From Chthoniobacteraceae bacterium (GTDB lineage Bacteria; Verrucomicrobiota; Verrucomicrobiia; Chthoniobacterales; Chthoniobacteraceae): a DNA stretch of 64,000 bases. Each line of letters starts with the position of its first letter. Position 1 is the stretch's first letter. Both the position numbers and the translations under genes were made by a program. Positions 28,404 to 40,113 of this stretch are shown here, in pieces. The notes under the pieces are model-generated. The model searched no databases. It was given only the letters and a program-made list of their open reading frames with translations, and was not told the DNA's origin. The stretch lies in NCBI GenBank assembly GCA_947449735.1, contig CANFTB010000013.1, forward strand, positions 30,355 through 94,354. The letters run 5' to 3'.

Positions 28404-29441
28404 CTACTGTTTGGGAGCAGGAGCGGGGTTTGGTTCACCCGGAAGCGCTTTTCCAAGACCGAGATCCGTCACTTTCACTCCCTTGCGGTAGCCCTTGAAA
28501 CCGTAGAACCCCGGCTTGTATTCATCCACGAAATCCACGGCGGCCTTGGACGGAACATCCATCTGCAGACCCCAGTACACGCCGTTCACGACCATGCGCC
28601 GCAGGCCTTCGTTGACGAATTCGTTGGCCGCTCCCATCGTCGTGCAGAACACGCGGTTCGTGTTGCCAGACTCGTTTTGAAAGAGCCGGGTCCACGCGAC
28701 GGCCATCATCGGGTCGTTGACGCCCTGCTCGACCTTGTCTTTGGAGCGGTTCTTTTTGTAGTCGGCCGCGGGTGAATCGGGAGTCATTCCCGCGAGCACC
28801 TTGCCGCGGAGCAGAATGGTGGCGTCTTCCGGCGGATAGGCTTCGTACACGTCGGTGGTGCCGAATACGTCCTGGACGCCATGCAGCAAGGAGGAGCCTT
28901 CCGCTCCGGGTTCGACAACGGCCAGGGTAGCCTCCGACTTGTGCTTGCCCCAGTGGCTCACCCAACCCTCGCCGAGCACTTTCTTGCCGAAGCCTGCCAG
29001 CCTGTTTCCATTGAAGGCGTGCGTACTGGTCCGCAGTCCTATGATCGGCTTGCCGGCCAGGTATGCCTTTTCAAAACGTGCGGTGGTTTCTTCCGGCCAG
29101 TTCCGGAAGCGGAGGGAGAGCAGCAGCAGGTCCGCCGAATCGATGGCTTCGGGATCCGAGAGGCTTTTTCCTGCATCTGGGTTCACCGTTCCATCTTCGT
29201 CGACTGAGAACAGCACGGTGCATTTGAAGCCGTGCCTCTGGCTCAGGATTTTTGCGAGCATGGGGAGCGACTCCTCGGAGCGGTATTCCTCGTCTCCAGC
29301 CAGTAGGACCACGTGCTTGCCGTTGGCGGTGCCGGGCTTTGGTTCGAAGACGAGGGACGAGTCGGAGGCTGCGGCGGGCACGCCGAGGCACAGGGCGATG
29401 GCGCAACCGAGCTGGAGGGGGAGTGATTTGAGTCGGGTCAT
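28404..29441 (-). CDS. ThuA-like domain secreted protein
   Basis: ATG at 29441: MTRLKSLPLQLGCAIALCLGVPAAASDSS then KHVVLLAGDEEYRSEESLPMLAKILSQRHGFKCTVLFS...ADLLLLSLRFRNWPEETTARFEKAYLAGKPIIGLRTSTHAF. The track start at 29888 reads into the upstream gene and is rejected. Confidence 0.85.
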   Translation of the reverse strand: MTRLKSLPLQLGCAIALCLGVPAAASDSSLVFEPKPGTANGKHVVLLAGDEEYRSEESLPMLAKILSQRHGFKCTVLFSVDEDGTVNPDAGKSLSDPEAIDSADLLLLSLRFRNWPEETTARFEKAYLAGKPIIGLRTSTHAFNGNRLAGFGKKVLGEGWVSHWGKHKSEATLAVVEPGAEGSSLLHGVQDVFGTTDVYEAYPPEDATILLRGKVLAGMTPDSPAADYKKNRSKDKVEQGVNDPMMAVAWTRLFQNESGNTNRVFCTTMGAANEFVNEGLRRMVVNGVYWGLQMDVPSKAAVDFVDEYKPGFYGFKGYRKGVKVTDLGLGKALPGEPNPAPAPKQ

Positions 29442-29517
29442 GTGTATTGAAGGTTGGGGGCGGTGATGGAAGCCTGGCAATCGTTCTTTAAAACGGAATC
29501 TGACTGCGCTGTTTTGG

Positions 29518-32226
29518 TTAGCGAATGTCTGCAAGCTCTTTGGCAGTCCAGGCACTGGTGCGGCCTGTGATTTCAGCGCGCACTTTAGAAACGTCGGCGG
29601 GCGCGACCACGGAGCCGTCGTTGTCCCAGTCACGCCGGATGTAAGTGAGGATGGCGGCCAGTTGTTCGTCGTTGAACATAGTGACGGCCGGCATCTCCAT
29701 CTGCCAGGTGGTGCCTGCGACTTCGATCGGCCCTGTAAGGCCCTGGAGTATGATCCGGATCGCGCGGTTTGCCGGGCCGTTGACCCATTCCGAATTGACC
29801 AGGGTCGGCGCGAGCCCGGGAAGGCCGGCTCCGTTGGGCTGGTGGCATGCAATGCAGACGGTGCCGTAGAGTTCCTTGCCTTTGGCAAACTGCAGTTTCT
29901 CTTCCGCGTTGAGCGGTGCAGGCGGGGGTTTGACGCCTTCAGGGAGGGGTTTTCCCGGCCAGCTCACCTGGCGGTTGATGCGCTCGAGGAGTTCGGCCGC
30001 CGCTGGTTTCGCTGAAGCCGCGAGGGCGCCGAGAGCCGGGGGTTCCTCAGACAGGTTGACCGGGCGCGGCCCCGAGCCTGGCCTGGCTTTCTTCGTCTTG
30101 TCGGGAGCTTTGCCAGCCATGCCCTCGAGAACAGCGACTTGGACGCTTCCGTTTGCGGGAAGCGCACCCGCGGCCGCGATCAGGGCTCCGATCTTTGCCG
30201 GATTGCGTTCGCTCATCACGCAGGCCGCCAGCGTCTTGAGGATGCCAGAGGAGAGCAGCCATTTAGAATCCGACGCAGGGAGGGCAAGAAGCTCCTGCAG
30301 ATAAGCCAGTTCGTTGCCGGCGATTCCGGAAGCGATGCCCTGCGCAACCAGGGGGGAGGCCGACGTTTTGAGAAGCGCCGTCAGTTTTTGGCGGACTTCG
30401 GCCGTGTTCGCCGCCGCGAGTTGAAAGGCGGCCAGCATTTGCACCTCCGGATCTTTGTCGTTCAGGAGCGCACCGAGGTCTGCAGTGGCTGAGGTGGGAA
30501 TGAGCGGGGGCGTGGAGGCTTGGTTGGAGGGTGGATCTCCCTGAGTCTGAGCGGGCTGAAGCAGCGCGTACTGCCATGTGGCGTCCGTGAGCAGGCGAAT
30601 GCCAGCCGCCCGTATTTTTGGCTCTTTGTCTTTGAGGGCTGCCTGGATCGTCTCATGAGAAAGAGCGTGCAGTCCTTCGAGAGTCCAGAGGGCGTGGATG
30701 CGGCTCTGGCGGGTCTTTCCCGTGCGGAACAGCTTTTCCAGCGCCTGCTTTACGCTGAGGTCGCCCGATTCCACAATCAGCCGCTGGGCGTTGTCGCGGA
30801 CCCATCCGTTTTTGTCGGAAAGCATCGGGACGAGCGCGGCCGGCGAGGCAGGAAGCTGCACGGTCTTGGGTTTGGAGCCGTCGGGCACGATCCGGTAGAT
30901 GCGGCCCAAACTAATGGGCTGCTCGAGTTTGCGTTCCTCGATGTTGGCGGCGAGGTAGTACGAAAGGAAGACCTTGTGCTGGATGACTCCTCGCGCCATG
31001 TCGACGATGTAGAGCGCTCCATCCGGACCGGTGAGCGCGTTCACAGGCCGGAAACGTTCGTCCGTGGAGGTGAGGAATTCGTGGTCCTTGTAGGCGTTCT
31101 CGGCCGAGATGGAGCCCGACTGGTCTTTCAACTTGAGGCGCTTCACCAGGTTTCCTGCGGGCTCTGGAACAAAGGCATTGCCCTGGAAATCAGCCGGGAA
31201 AAGGCCGCCTCTGTAGATGCCCGCGCCGCAGGTGGCTGTGGTTGCCGCCTGGGTGCCGTCCTCGCGCAGGCCCTTCGGAGCGTATCCGCGGTTGATGCCG
31301 GGATTGGGGTGGCCGGGCCATACGGTCTGGTCTTTGATTACCTGCACGTTGATCGCCGTGCGTTCGCTGAGGCGCGGGTTGCGGTTGTACCAGAGCGGCG
31401 GCACGAGGTCGGTGCGGAGCAGGTCGCTGTTGTAATTGAAGAATTGGCGGCCCCAATCGTCCTGGGAGCGCCCCCACTGGCCCGACTTGCCGGCTAGTGC
31501 GCTGGTAAAGACGCCCTGCTGGTACTGGTATTTCAGGGTGTGGAGGCTGAAGGTGATCCAGTTGTCGAGGGCATAGAGCGGGCTGTTGGGCAGGTACTCG
31601 GGTTGACCGCCGAGGGTTCCGACCTTGTCGTCCACCAGCTCGCTGGCATCGGCAACGCCATCGTGATTGGTGTCCCGGTAAAAGGTCAGATCGGGCGGGG
31701 TGACGACCAGGACGCCGTCGCCGGTGGCAATCACAGCGCGCGGCATGACGAGGTTGTCCACAAACACGGTGGCTTTGTCGTACACGCCGTCACCATTGGT
31801 ATCCTCGAGAAGCTTGATGCGTCCAACGGACTGGTCCTCCCCCGTGGCGTCCATGTCGGGCATGTAACCCCGCATTTCCACGACATACATGCGGCCTTTT
31901 GCGTCCCAGGTGACAGCCACGGGCGTCTCCACCAAGGGCTCTGCTGCCACGGTTTGGATTTTAAATCCCGGAGGAAGTTTAAAAGTTTTCAGCGCCTCCT
32001 CGGGGGAAAGGACCGGGGGCACCGGCGGACGGAAGGGCCGTTCGGGGTCTTCCGGACCGCCTCCCTGTCTCTTCTTTTTTGCCGGCTGGCCGGGAATTGC
32101 GGCGGTTACGGGAGGCGCCTGGACGTTTGTAGTATTCTCCGCGGCTGAAGGTTGCTGGGCAGGGGCGGGGGGCGGCGCGCAGGAGGAGGCCAGGATGCAA
32201 AATCCGATTTGGAGGCGGCGTTTCAT
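29518..32226 (-). CDS. PVC-type membrane-bound dehydrogenase with HEAT-like region and C-terminal cytochrome c (CxxCH)
   Basis: 902 aa; FKLPPGFKIQTVAAEPLVETPVAVTWDAKGRMYVVEMRGYMPD, DGALYIVDMARGVIQHKVFLS, GKELYGTVCIACHQPNGAGLPGLAPTLVNSEWVNG. Confidence 0.88.
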   Translation of the reverse strand: MKRRLQIGFCILASSCAPPPAPAQQPSAAENTTNVQAPPVTAAIPGQPAKKKRQGGGPEDPERPFRPPVPPVLSPEEALKTFKLPPGFKIQTVAAEPLVETPVAVTWDAKGRMYVVEMRGYMPDMDATGEDQSVGRIKLLEDTNGDGVYDKATVFVDNLVMPRAVIATGDGVLVVTPPDLTFYRDTNHDGVADASELVDDKVGTLGGQPEYLPNSPLYALDNWITFSLHTLKYQYQQGVFTSALAGKSGQWGRSQDDWGRQFFNYNSDLLRTDLVPPLWYNRNPRLSERTAINVQVIKDQTVWPGHPNPGINRGYAPKGLREDGTQAATTATCGAGIYRGGLFPADFQGNAFVPEPAGNLVKRLKLKDQSGSISAENAYKDHEFLTSTDERFRPVNALTGPDGALYIVDMARGVIQHKVFLSYYLAANIEERKLEQPISLGRIYRIVPDGSKPKTVQLPASPAALVPMLSDKNGWVRDNAQRLIVESGDLSVKQALEKLFRTGKTRQSRIHALWTLEGLHALSHETIQAALKDKEPKIRAAGIRLLTDATWQYALLQPAQTQGDPPSNQASTPPLIPTSATADLGALLNDKDPEVQMLAAFQLAAANTAEVRQKLTALLKTSASPLVAQGIASGIAGNELAYLQELLALPASDSKWLLSSGILKTLAACVMSERNPAKIGALIAAAGALPANGSVQVAVLEGMAGKAPDKTKKARPGSGPRPVNLSEEPPALGALAASAKPAAAELLERINRQVSWPGKPLPEGVKPPPAPLNAEEKLQFAKGKELYGTVCIACHQPNGAGLPGLAPTLVNSEWVNGPANRAIRIILQGLTGPIEVAGTTWQMEMPAVTMFNDEQLAAILTYIRRDWDNDGSVVAPADVSKVRAEITGRTSAWTAKELADIR

Positions 32227-32332
32227 GAGGGGAGGACCTTGGAATGGTGTCTTGTGGGGGCCAAGACTACCCGGAACAGGGGCGTCTTGCTAGGCGCCTT
32301 GATTCGGGGAACGCAGTTGCGGCATTGACTGA

Positions 32333-33469
<1,137 letters not shown>

Positions 33470-33490
33470 ACGCCTCGATTTGGTTTTGCG

Positions 33491-33518
33491 GCGCTGGGGG
33501 GGAGTCCTCCCCCGGCGC
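33491..33518. promoter_or_regulatory. G/C-rich hairpin in the gap-pgk intergenic region
   Basis: GCGCTGGGGGGGAGTCCTCCCCCGGCGC is imperfectly self-complementary; not followed by a clear T-run, so not called a rho-independent terminator. Confidence 0.45.
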
Positions 33519-33576
33519 TCGCCCTTTCCGTCGGGTTAAGGCGGATTTTTTCAACTCACTTCCAGCTCTCCTGATT

Positions 33577-34788
33577 ATGTCCAAACTTTCCGTCCGTGAC
33601 CTTTCCCTTTCCGGCAAACGCGTCCTGCTTCGCGTGGATTTCAACGTGCCCACCGAAGAACGCGATGGCGCGACTCGCATCACAGACGACACACGAATCA
33701 AGGAGAGCCTTCCGACGATCAATCATCTGCGCGCGGCGGGCGCGAAGGTGATCATCATGGCCCACTTCGGACGTCCGAAGGGCGAGGTCAATGTGAAGTA
33801 CACGCTCCAGCCGGTCGCCAACCATCTTTCGACGCTGATCGGGGCGCCCGTCGGCTTTTCTGCGGAGTCCATCGGAGAGGTGCCGGCTGGATTGATTTCC
33901 AAGATGCACAACGGGGACGTGCTGCTGCTTGAAAACGTGCGCTTCCATGCGGGTGAAGAGGGTAACGACGAGGCCTACGCGAAGGCGCTCGCGGCACTGG
34001 GTGATGTGTACGTGAACGACGCCTTCGGTGCAGCCCACCGCGCGCACGCATCGACCGCGGGCATTGCGCACCACATTCCGCAGGCGGCGATGGGGTTGCT
34101 CATGGAAAAGGAACTGCAGTATCTCCAGGGGGAACTCAAGGATCCGGCGCGTCCGTTCGTGGTCATTTTGGGCGGTTCGAAGGTTTCCGATAAGATCGGC
34201 GTGATCAAGGCGCTCATGGAGAAGGCCAACACCTTCCTGATCGGCGGGGCGATGGCCTACACGTTCTTCCGGGCGCTGGGCATTCCGACCGGAAAGAGCC
34301 GCGTCGAGGCGGACAAGGTGAACCTTGCGACGGAGATTTTGGAACTGGCGAAAGCCAAGGGTGTGCGCTTTTTACTGCCTTTGGACAATCTGGAGACGCA
34401 GGAAATCAGCGCGACCGCACAGCCCCGTTCGACGGGTCTCGTGTCCCCTGCCAAGGGGGTTTCCGACGACTGGGAAGCGGTTGACATCGGGCCTGAAACC
34501 ATAGCGCTGTACCGGAGTGAAATCGCCGGAGCGAAGACGGTTTTGTGGAACGGGCCGCTCGGCATTTTTGAGCTGCCTCCGTTTGCCTCGGGAACGCGCG
34601 CCATTGCGGAGGCGCTAGCGGCGTCCGACGCTGTGAGCATCATCGGCGGCGGCGACTCCGTGACGGCGGTGAAGCAGTTTGGACTCGGCGACAAAGTGTC
34701 GTTTTGCTCCACCGGCGGGGGTGCCTCTCTCGAGCTGCTGGAGGGCAAAGTCCTACCCGGCGTTGCGGCGCTTACGGAAAAGGCGTAA
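33577..34788 (+). CDS. pgk: phosphoglycerate kinase
   Basis: ATG at 33577: MSKLSVRDLSLSGKRVLLRVDFNVP...FVVILGGSKVSDKIGVI...SIIGGGDSVTAVKQFG...FCSTGGGASLELLEGKVLPGV. Confidence 0.97.
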   Translation: MSKLSVRDLSLSGKRVLLRVDFNVPTEERDGATRITDDTRIKESLPTINHLRAAGAKVIIMAHFGRPKGEVNVKYTLQPVANHLSTLIGAPVGFSAESIGEVPAGLISKMHNGDVLLLENVRFHAGEEGNDEAYAKALAALGDVYVNDAFGAAHRAHASTAGIAHHIPQAAMGLLMEKELQYLQGELKDPARPFVVILGGSKVSDKIGVIKALMEKANTFLIGGAMAYTFFRALGIPTGKSRVEADKVNLATEILELAKAKGVRFLLPLDNLETQEISATAQPRSTGLVSPAKGVSDDWEAVDIGPETIALYRSEIAGAKTVLWNGPLGIFELPPFASGTRAIAEALAASDAVSIIGGGDSVTAVKQFGLGDKVSFCSTGGGASLELLEGKVLPGVAALTEKA

Positions 34789-34852
34789 GTACACAAAATC
34801 CTCAGCGGGAACGGCGAGAGCCGCCCGCTCCACACTTTAACACTACCATCCC

Positions 34853-35617
34853 ATGCGGAAAAAAATCATAGCGGCGAACTGGAAGATGCACATGACGGTG
34901 AGCGAGGCTGAGGCCTTCTTGCACACCTTTCTGCATGAGATTGGTGATGAAGCCGGAGCCGAAGTCGTCATCGTGCCCCCGTTTACAGCCCTTGCAAAGG
35001 TGTCTGAAATCCTCGGGCGCGGGCAGGCCGCCAAGCTTGGCGCGCAGAACATGCACGCCGAGAAGTCCGGCGCTTTTACCGGCGAAATCAGCGCGCCGAT
35101 GCTGCGCGAACTCTACGTGCGCTATGTGGTGCTCGGCCACAGCGAACGGCGTACGATTTTCGGCGAAACGGACGAGGTGGTGAACCGCAAGGTTCGCGCC
35201 GCGCTGGATGCCGCGCTTAAGCCGATCGTTTGCATCGGAGAGACCCTTGAGCAGCGGGACGCCGGGCAGGTGGAGGCCGTTTTGCACAGCCAGATTGAGA
35301 AAGGCTTGCACGGGCTGAATACGAAAGAGCTTTCGGACGCCGTGATCGCCTACGAACCCGTTTGGGCGATAGGCACCGGCCGTACAGCCTCGCCTCAACA
35401 GGCGCAGGAGGCGCACGCTTTCATCCGCAAGACCCTCTCTGAAATGTGGGATGCGGCAACCGCGGACAAGGTAAGGATCCAGTACGGCGGCAGCGTGAAG
35501 CCGCAGAACGCTGCCGAGCTGATGCGTGAGCCGGACATCGACGGCGCCTTGGTGGGCGGTGCGAGTTTGGATCCGCGCGGATTTGCCGAGATCGTCAAGG
35601 CGGCTGCGCACCACTAG
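34853..35617 (+). CDS. tpiA: triosephosphate isomerase
   Basis: 254 aa; [19 protein letters not shown]...[13 protein letters not shown]...[17 protein letters not shown]...[16 protein letters not shown]. Confidence 0.97.
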   Translation: MRKKIIAANWKMHMTVSEAEAFLHTFLHEIGDEAGAEVVIVPPFTALAKVSEILGRGQAAKLGAQNMHAEKSGAFTGEISAPMLRELYVRYVVLGHSERRTIFGETDEVVNRKVRAALDAALKPIVCIGETLEQRDAGQVEAVLHSQIEKGLHGLNTKELSDAVIAYEPVWAIGTGRTASPQQAQEAHAFIRKTLSEMWDAATADKVRIQYGGSVKPQNAAELMREPDIDGALVGGASLDPRGFAEIVKAAAHH

Positions 35618-35632
35618 CCGCGGCGTTTTTCA

Positions 35633-36874
35633 TTGGAATTCGGCGTCTTAGAAGGTCCCGGGTCCGTCGCCGCGCTCGATGCGCGCGGTCTGGAGCGGAT
35701 GCGGGTGACCTATCGGGCGGAGCGCATCCGGGCGCTTTTTGCGGGCGCCCTGGAGCCGGCCTTCGGCACGTTTCTGCTGCTGATTGCGGTCCGAGAGTTC
35801 GGGGCCTCCCCGGCTGCAAAGTCCTGGCTGGTGGCGGGGCCGAGCCTCGGGATGATGCTGGGGCCCGTGGTGGTAAGCGTAGTGGAGGCGCTCAGGATAC
35901 GGGCCACGGTTGCAATGGCTTGGATTACGGCGGCGGCCGCCTGTTTGATTGCGGCGGGTGCGGCGGCGGGAGGGCAGTGGGGGTACGTGATCCCGGTGGC
36001 GCTCGGAGCCATGGGGGTTCATTGCACCGTTCCGCTGATGACCCAAGTCTACCGCAGCAACTATCCGCCTGCGAGTCTGGGGCGCTTCTTTTCCGGGGCG
36101 TTTGTGTTGCGCATCGCGGCTGCGGCCGCGGCCAGCCAGTTCGTGGGCTGGTGGCTGACGCGGGAGCCCGAACACACGCGCGGCACGGTGCTGGGTTTCG
36201 CCCTCGCCGCCCTGTGCGGGGCGCTCTGCTGGCTGCGCGTTCCCTCGGAGCCGTTGAGCGTAAACCTCACGAGCAAGTATCCGTGGCGGGGGCTGCGGTT
36301 TGTGCGGGAGGACGCGGTGTTCCGGCGCACGCTGATGTCGTGGATGTTGATGGGAGTCGGGAACCTGGTGATGCTGCCGCTGCGCGTGGAGTATCTGGCG
36401 CGCCCCATGGAGACCGGTATGCGAACGGCTGCCGAAATCGCGCTGCTCACAGCTGTGGTTCCGAATGTGGCGCGTCTGCTTACCACCCAGCTTTGGGGAA
36501 GGGCTTTCGACCGGTTGAATTTCTTCCGGTTGAGGGCCGTTTTGAACATGGGTTTTGCCCTGGCAATCCTGGCGTTTTTCACCGGCGACTCGATGGGCTG
36601 GATGATCCTTGGTGCCGTTCTCTACGGCGTTTCCACGGCGGGCGGGGATGTGGCCTGGTCGCTCTGGGTGACAAAGATGGCGCCGCCCGAACGGGTTGCC
36701 GACTACATGGGGGTGCACACGTTTTTGACCGGGGTCCGCGGCGTGGTGGCGCCGCTGCTCGCCTTTCACGCGGCGGAGCGTCTTTCGATCGAGGGCATCG
36801 GCTGGATCTGCGCGGCGCTGGTGGTCGTGGCGAATCTGATCTTGCTGCCCGAGTTGCGTCTGCGCCGCAAGTGA
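35633..36874 (+). CDS. MFS-type transporter
   Basis: 413 aa polytopic protein; TTG start at 35633 or ATG at 35699. Confidence 0.75.
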   Translation: MEFGVLEGPGSVAALDARGLERMRVTYRAERIRALFAGALEPAFGTFLLLIAVREFGASPAAKSWLVAGPSLGMMLGPVVVSVVEALRIRATVAMAWITAAAACLIAAGAAAGGQWGYVIPVALGAMGVHCTVPLMTQVYRSNYPPASLGRFFSGAFVLRIAAAAAASQFVGWWLTREPEHTRGTVLGFALAALCGALCWLRVPSEPLSVNLTSKYPWRGLRFVREDAVFRRTLMSWMLMGVGNLVMLPLRVEYLARPMETGMRTAAEIALLTAVVPNVARLLTTQLWGRAFDRLNFFRLRAVLNMGFALAILAFFTGDSMGWMILGAVLYGVSTAGGDVAWSLWVTKMAPPERVADYMGVHTFLTGVRGVVAPLLAFHAAERLSIEGIGWICAALVVVANLILLPELRLRRK

Positions 36875-36960
36875 TCCACTTCTTTCTATCCGGAACCCAC
36901 TTGTCCTTCTGATTGCGCTGGCGAAGGGGTAAAAGGATTCAAATATCAACCGCTCAATTT

Positions 36961-37833
36961 ATGCCGAACCCTTGGACTGGAAAAGGTAACCCATACACAC
37001 GACAGGAAGTGCGCGACCGCCTTCAAAACGCGCTCGATCGTGGAGAACCGCTGATCGCAGCCGGCGCCGGGACGGGCATTTCTGCCAAGTTCATCGAACG
37101 CGGCGGGGCTGATCTTCTGATTATTTACAACTCCGGCCGCTTCCGGATGTCCGGCCATGGAAGCACCTGCGGGTTGATGGCCTATGGCGATGCAAATGCC
37201 GTGGCCATGGAAATCGGCGAGTACGAGGTGTTGCCCGTCGTGGAGGAAATCCCCGTGATTTGCGGCGTGCACGCCACAGATCCGCGCCGCCGCATGTGGC
37301 ACTGGCTCGGGAAGGTGAAGGACATGGGATTTTCCGGGGTGAACAATTTTCCAACCCACACGATCGTCGACGGTCATTTCCGCAAGGTGCTTGAGGAAAC
37401 AGGGATGAGCGTGCAGAAGGAGTTTGAAATGGTGTCGCTTGCGCACCGCATGGACCTTTTCACGATCGTATACGTCGCCACGCCGGAAGAGGCCCGGGCC
37501 ATGGCGGAAGCCGGCGCGGATGCGATCATCGCGCACGTGGGAACGACCATCGGCGGCTCGATCGGTGTCACCAGCGCGACCTGCTCCATGGATGACGCGG
37601 TCCGCCGCACCCAAGAGGTCATCGATGGCGCGCGCGCCGTTCGCAATGACATTTACTACCTCTGCCACGGCGGGCCGATCGCCACCCCGGCACACGCCAT
37701 GGAGGTGTGCATGCGCACGGATTGCGTCGGGTTCGTCGGGGCATCGAGTCTTGAGCGCCTGGGCGTCGAAGCGCCCCTGGTCGAACTCACCCAGGAGTTT
37801 AAGAAGATCAACTTCCGCTCGAAAAAAGCCTGA
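36961..37833 (+). CDS. phosphoenolpyruvate hydrolase family TIM-barrel protein
   Basis: ATG at 36961: MPNPWTGKGNPYTRQEVRDRLQNALDRGEPLIAAGAGTGISAKFIERGGADLLIIYNSGRFRMSGHGSTCGLMAYGDANAV; GADAIIAHVGTTIGGSIG. Confidence 0.83.
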   Translation: MPNPWTGKGNPYTRQEVRDRLQNALDRGEPLIAAGAGTGISAKFIERGGADLLIIYNSGRFRMSGHGSTCGLMAYGDANAVAMEIGEYEVLPVVEEIPVICGVHATDPRRRMWHWLGKVKDMGFSGVNNFPTHTIVDGHFRKVLEETGMSVQKEFEMVSLAHRMDLFTIVYVATPEEARAMAEAGADAIIAHVGTTIGGSIGVTSATCSMDDAVRRTQEVIDGARAVRNDIYYLCHGGPIATPAHAMEVCMRTDCVGFVGASSLERLGVEAPLVELTQEFKKINFRSKKA

Positions 37834-37836
37834 GCC

Positions 37837-38253
37837 ATGGACGCTGCAACTGCCCTCCGCCGATTTGTGGGAGCCTCAGACGCCGTGCGCGTTCAGAGTC
37901 CCTGGACGCTCGAGGAATGGATGTGCCGACAGGACGTGGTCCAGAACGAGCACCTGCTTTTGGTGCGCGCCAATATGGAGCCCCACCGGGACCATCCGTT
38001 CCACACGCACCCGACGCGCGAGGAGATCATTTACATCATCTCGGGACAGGCAGAGCAATGGGTGGGCAGGGAAAAGCGGGTGCTGAAGGCGGGCGAGATG
38101 GCCTTCATTCCCATGGGCGAGGTGCACGGCACCTACAACCCTTTCGACGAACCTCTGGTGTTTCTGGCCATCCTGTCCCCTGCGAACGCGCCGGAGCCGG
38201 GCATTGTCGACGTGTCCCAAGAGGCGCCTTGGAACACCATCCGGCAGGGGTGA
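37837..38253 (+). CDS. cupin domain protein
   Basis: 138 aa; HRDHPFHTHPTREEIIYIISGQAEQWVGREKRVLKAGEMAFIPMGEVHGTYNP. Confidence 0.85.
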   Translation: MDAATALRRFVGASDAVRVQSPWTLEEWMCRQDVVQNEHLLLVRANMEPHRDHPFHTHPTREEIIYIISGQAEQWVGREKRVLKAGEMAFIPMGEVHGTYNPFDEPLVFLAILSPANAPEPGIVDVSQEAPWNTIRQG

Positions 38254-38363
38254 GCGCCCCAGAATAAGAGGGGTTCACGCGGAGGTGCGGGGGTGCGTAG
38301 GGATTTGGGAAGCAACCCTGGCAAAGGTTGTCATCTTGGCGCGCCTAAACTTCAGACGTTGGT

Positions 38364-39761
38364 TTAGTGGACCAGGCGCAGCAGGGCGTCCGTCCCGAGG
38401 GTGAGGAAGAGGCCGGCGATGCCGATCAGCGTTTCGGTGATCGTCCAGGTCTGGAGCGTTTCCTTTACCGAAAGGCCGAGGCAGTCGCGCACGATCCAGA
38501 ATCCCGCGTCGTTTAGGTGCGACAGGAAGAGGGAGCCGCATCCGATCGCGACCACCAAGAGTTCGGGCGACGTGCCCGGTGACTGTCCCATCATGGGAAC
38601 CAGGAGGTCCGCTGCCACCGTGATCGCCACTGTGGCGGACCCCGTTGCGACCCGGATGAAGGCGGAGGCCAGCCATCCGTACAGAAGCAGCGGAAGGTGC
38701 GCCTCGCCCGCGAACTCGCCCAAGATGCGGGCCATGCCGCTTTCCGTGAGAACTTTCGCGAATCCGCCGCCCGCGCCGACGGTGAGGAAGGTCATGCCGA
38801 TGGCATTGACGCTGCCTTCGGTAAATTTCAGGAGTTGCGGCGCCTTCCAGCCGCAGCGGGTGCCCAGCGACCAAAGGCAGAAAAGCACTCCAATGAGCAT
38901 CGCCACCACCGGGGATCCCATGTTGAGCAAAACCCGGCCCAGGGTGGATTCCTTCAGGCCCAGCAGCTCGGCGGCGGTTCCCAGAAGCATCAGGGCGATC
39001 GGGAGCAGGATCGAAAACAGGGTCATCCCGAACCCCGGGGCTTGAATGTGGGCGGATTGTTCCTGGGCCATCACTGGCGGGGTGGGATGGACGCGTTTCA
39101 CCGCAAATTTGGCGAAAAAGGGGCCGGCGATGGCGGCTGTCGGGATGCCGATGAGGAACCCCCACATGAGTACCTTCCCCGTGTCGGCGTGCAGGGCGTT
39201 GATCGCAATGACGGGCCCCGGATGGGGTGGCATGAGGCCGTGCATCACCGAAAGGAAGGAGAGCAGGGGAAGCGCCAGATTGAGGAAGGGGCGGCCGGTT
39301 TCCTTGGTGAGTCCCAGAAGGACGGGGAGCAGGAGGAGGAAGCCGACGGCAAACCAGCAGCTCAGGCCGACCGTGATGGCCAGTGATATGATGCACCAGC
39401 CGGCGTTCGCCTTCCCAAAAAAGTTGCTGAAACCCCGGGCCAGGACGGTGGCTCCGCCGGATTCAGCGAGCAGTTTCCCGAGAATTGCGCCTAGGCAGAT
39501 CACGGAAGCCACGCCGCCGAGGGTTCTTCCCAGGCCGAGCTGGAAGGAGTCCACCACCTGAAGCATGGTCCATGGGGTCGCGTCCCCGGGCGGCCGGCTC
39601 ATGGGGGCGACGCCCAAGAGGACGGCGCCCCCGCCCAGAAGGAGGGAGGCGACGCTGAGGGCGAGAAAGGGGTTGAGTTTCCAGCGGGTGACCAGGAGCA
39701 CCAGAAGGACGATGGCGCCAAGGGTCATGGCGATGAGCGGAAGGTCGGTGGGGGAGTGCAT
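38364..39761 (-). CDS. GntP family gluconate:H+ symporter
   Basis: 465 aa polytopic; SVMHGLMPPHPGPVIAINALHADTGKVLMWGFLIGIP, CGSLFLSHLNDAGFWIVRDCLGLSVKETLQTWTITETLIG. Confidence 0.9.
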   Translation of the reverse strand: MHSPTDLPLIAMTLGAIVLLVLLVTRWKLNPFLALSVASLLLGGGAVLLGVAPMSRPPGDATPWTMLQVVDSFQLGLGRTLGGVASVICLGAILGKLLAESGGATVLARGFSNFFGKANAGWCIISLAITVGLSCWFAVGFLLLLPVLLGLTKETGRPFLNLALPLLSFLSVMHGLMPPHPGPVIAINALHADTGKVLMWGFLIGIPTAAIAGPFFAKFAVKRVHPTPPVMAQEQSAHIQAPGFGMTLFSILLPIALMLLGTAAELLGLKESTLGRVLLNMGSPVVAMLIGVLFCLWSLGTRCGWKAPQLLKFTEGSVNAIGMTFLTVGAGGGFAKVLTESGMARILGEFAGEAHLPLLLYGWLASAFIRVATGSATVAITVAADLLVPMMGQSPGTSPELLVVAIGCGSLFLSHLNDAGFWIVRDCLGLSVKETLQTWTITETLIGIAGLFLTLGTDALLRLVH

Positions 39762-40113
39762 GGGGCGTAGCTCGGGAGGTGCCTGCGGCGTTGCGGCGGG
39801 ACGGGCGCAGGCGTTATGAAGGAAATGCTGGGTGGAAAGAAGCCGTAAAAGCGGAGCCGCGCGTGAAATCGGGGTGGTTTCTTTTATTGGGTCCGGTCAT
39901 TGCAGGGTGGGCCAATTGTGCATGCAGTGCTTTTTTGGCGCGGATTCTGCTTTAGCTGGAAGCGCTCGGGTGTGCCCCAGACGCCTGAAATTACAACGCA
40001 TGATATCAACCAGGTCCTCCAAGAATGCTGCAAAGCGCTCTTGGAAATCGTTTTGCGCGAGAGCCAGCTCACTGTTTCCGATCAGAGGAAACGGAGCGCT
40101 CCTCCGTGCCCGC

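Noticed and set aside
29442-29888. N-terminal extension of the ThuA-like ORF
   Set aside because: Overlaps the end of the PVC dehydrogenase gene out of frame; the ATG at 29441 gives a proper signal peptide.
35648-36949. 433-aa minus-strand ORF
   Set aside because: Antisense to the MFS transporter; R/P/H/Q-rich composition typical of spurious GC-rich ORFs.
38275-39396. 373-aa minus-strand ORF
   Set aside because: Out-of-frame overlap of the GntP permease (38364..39761), which has the real membrane-protein sequence.
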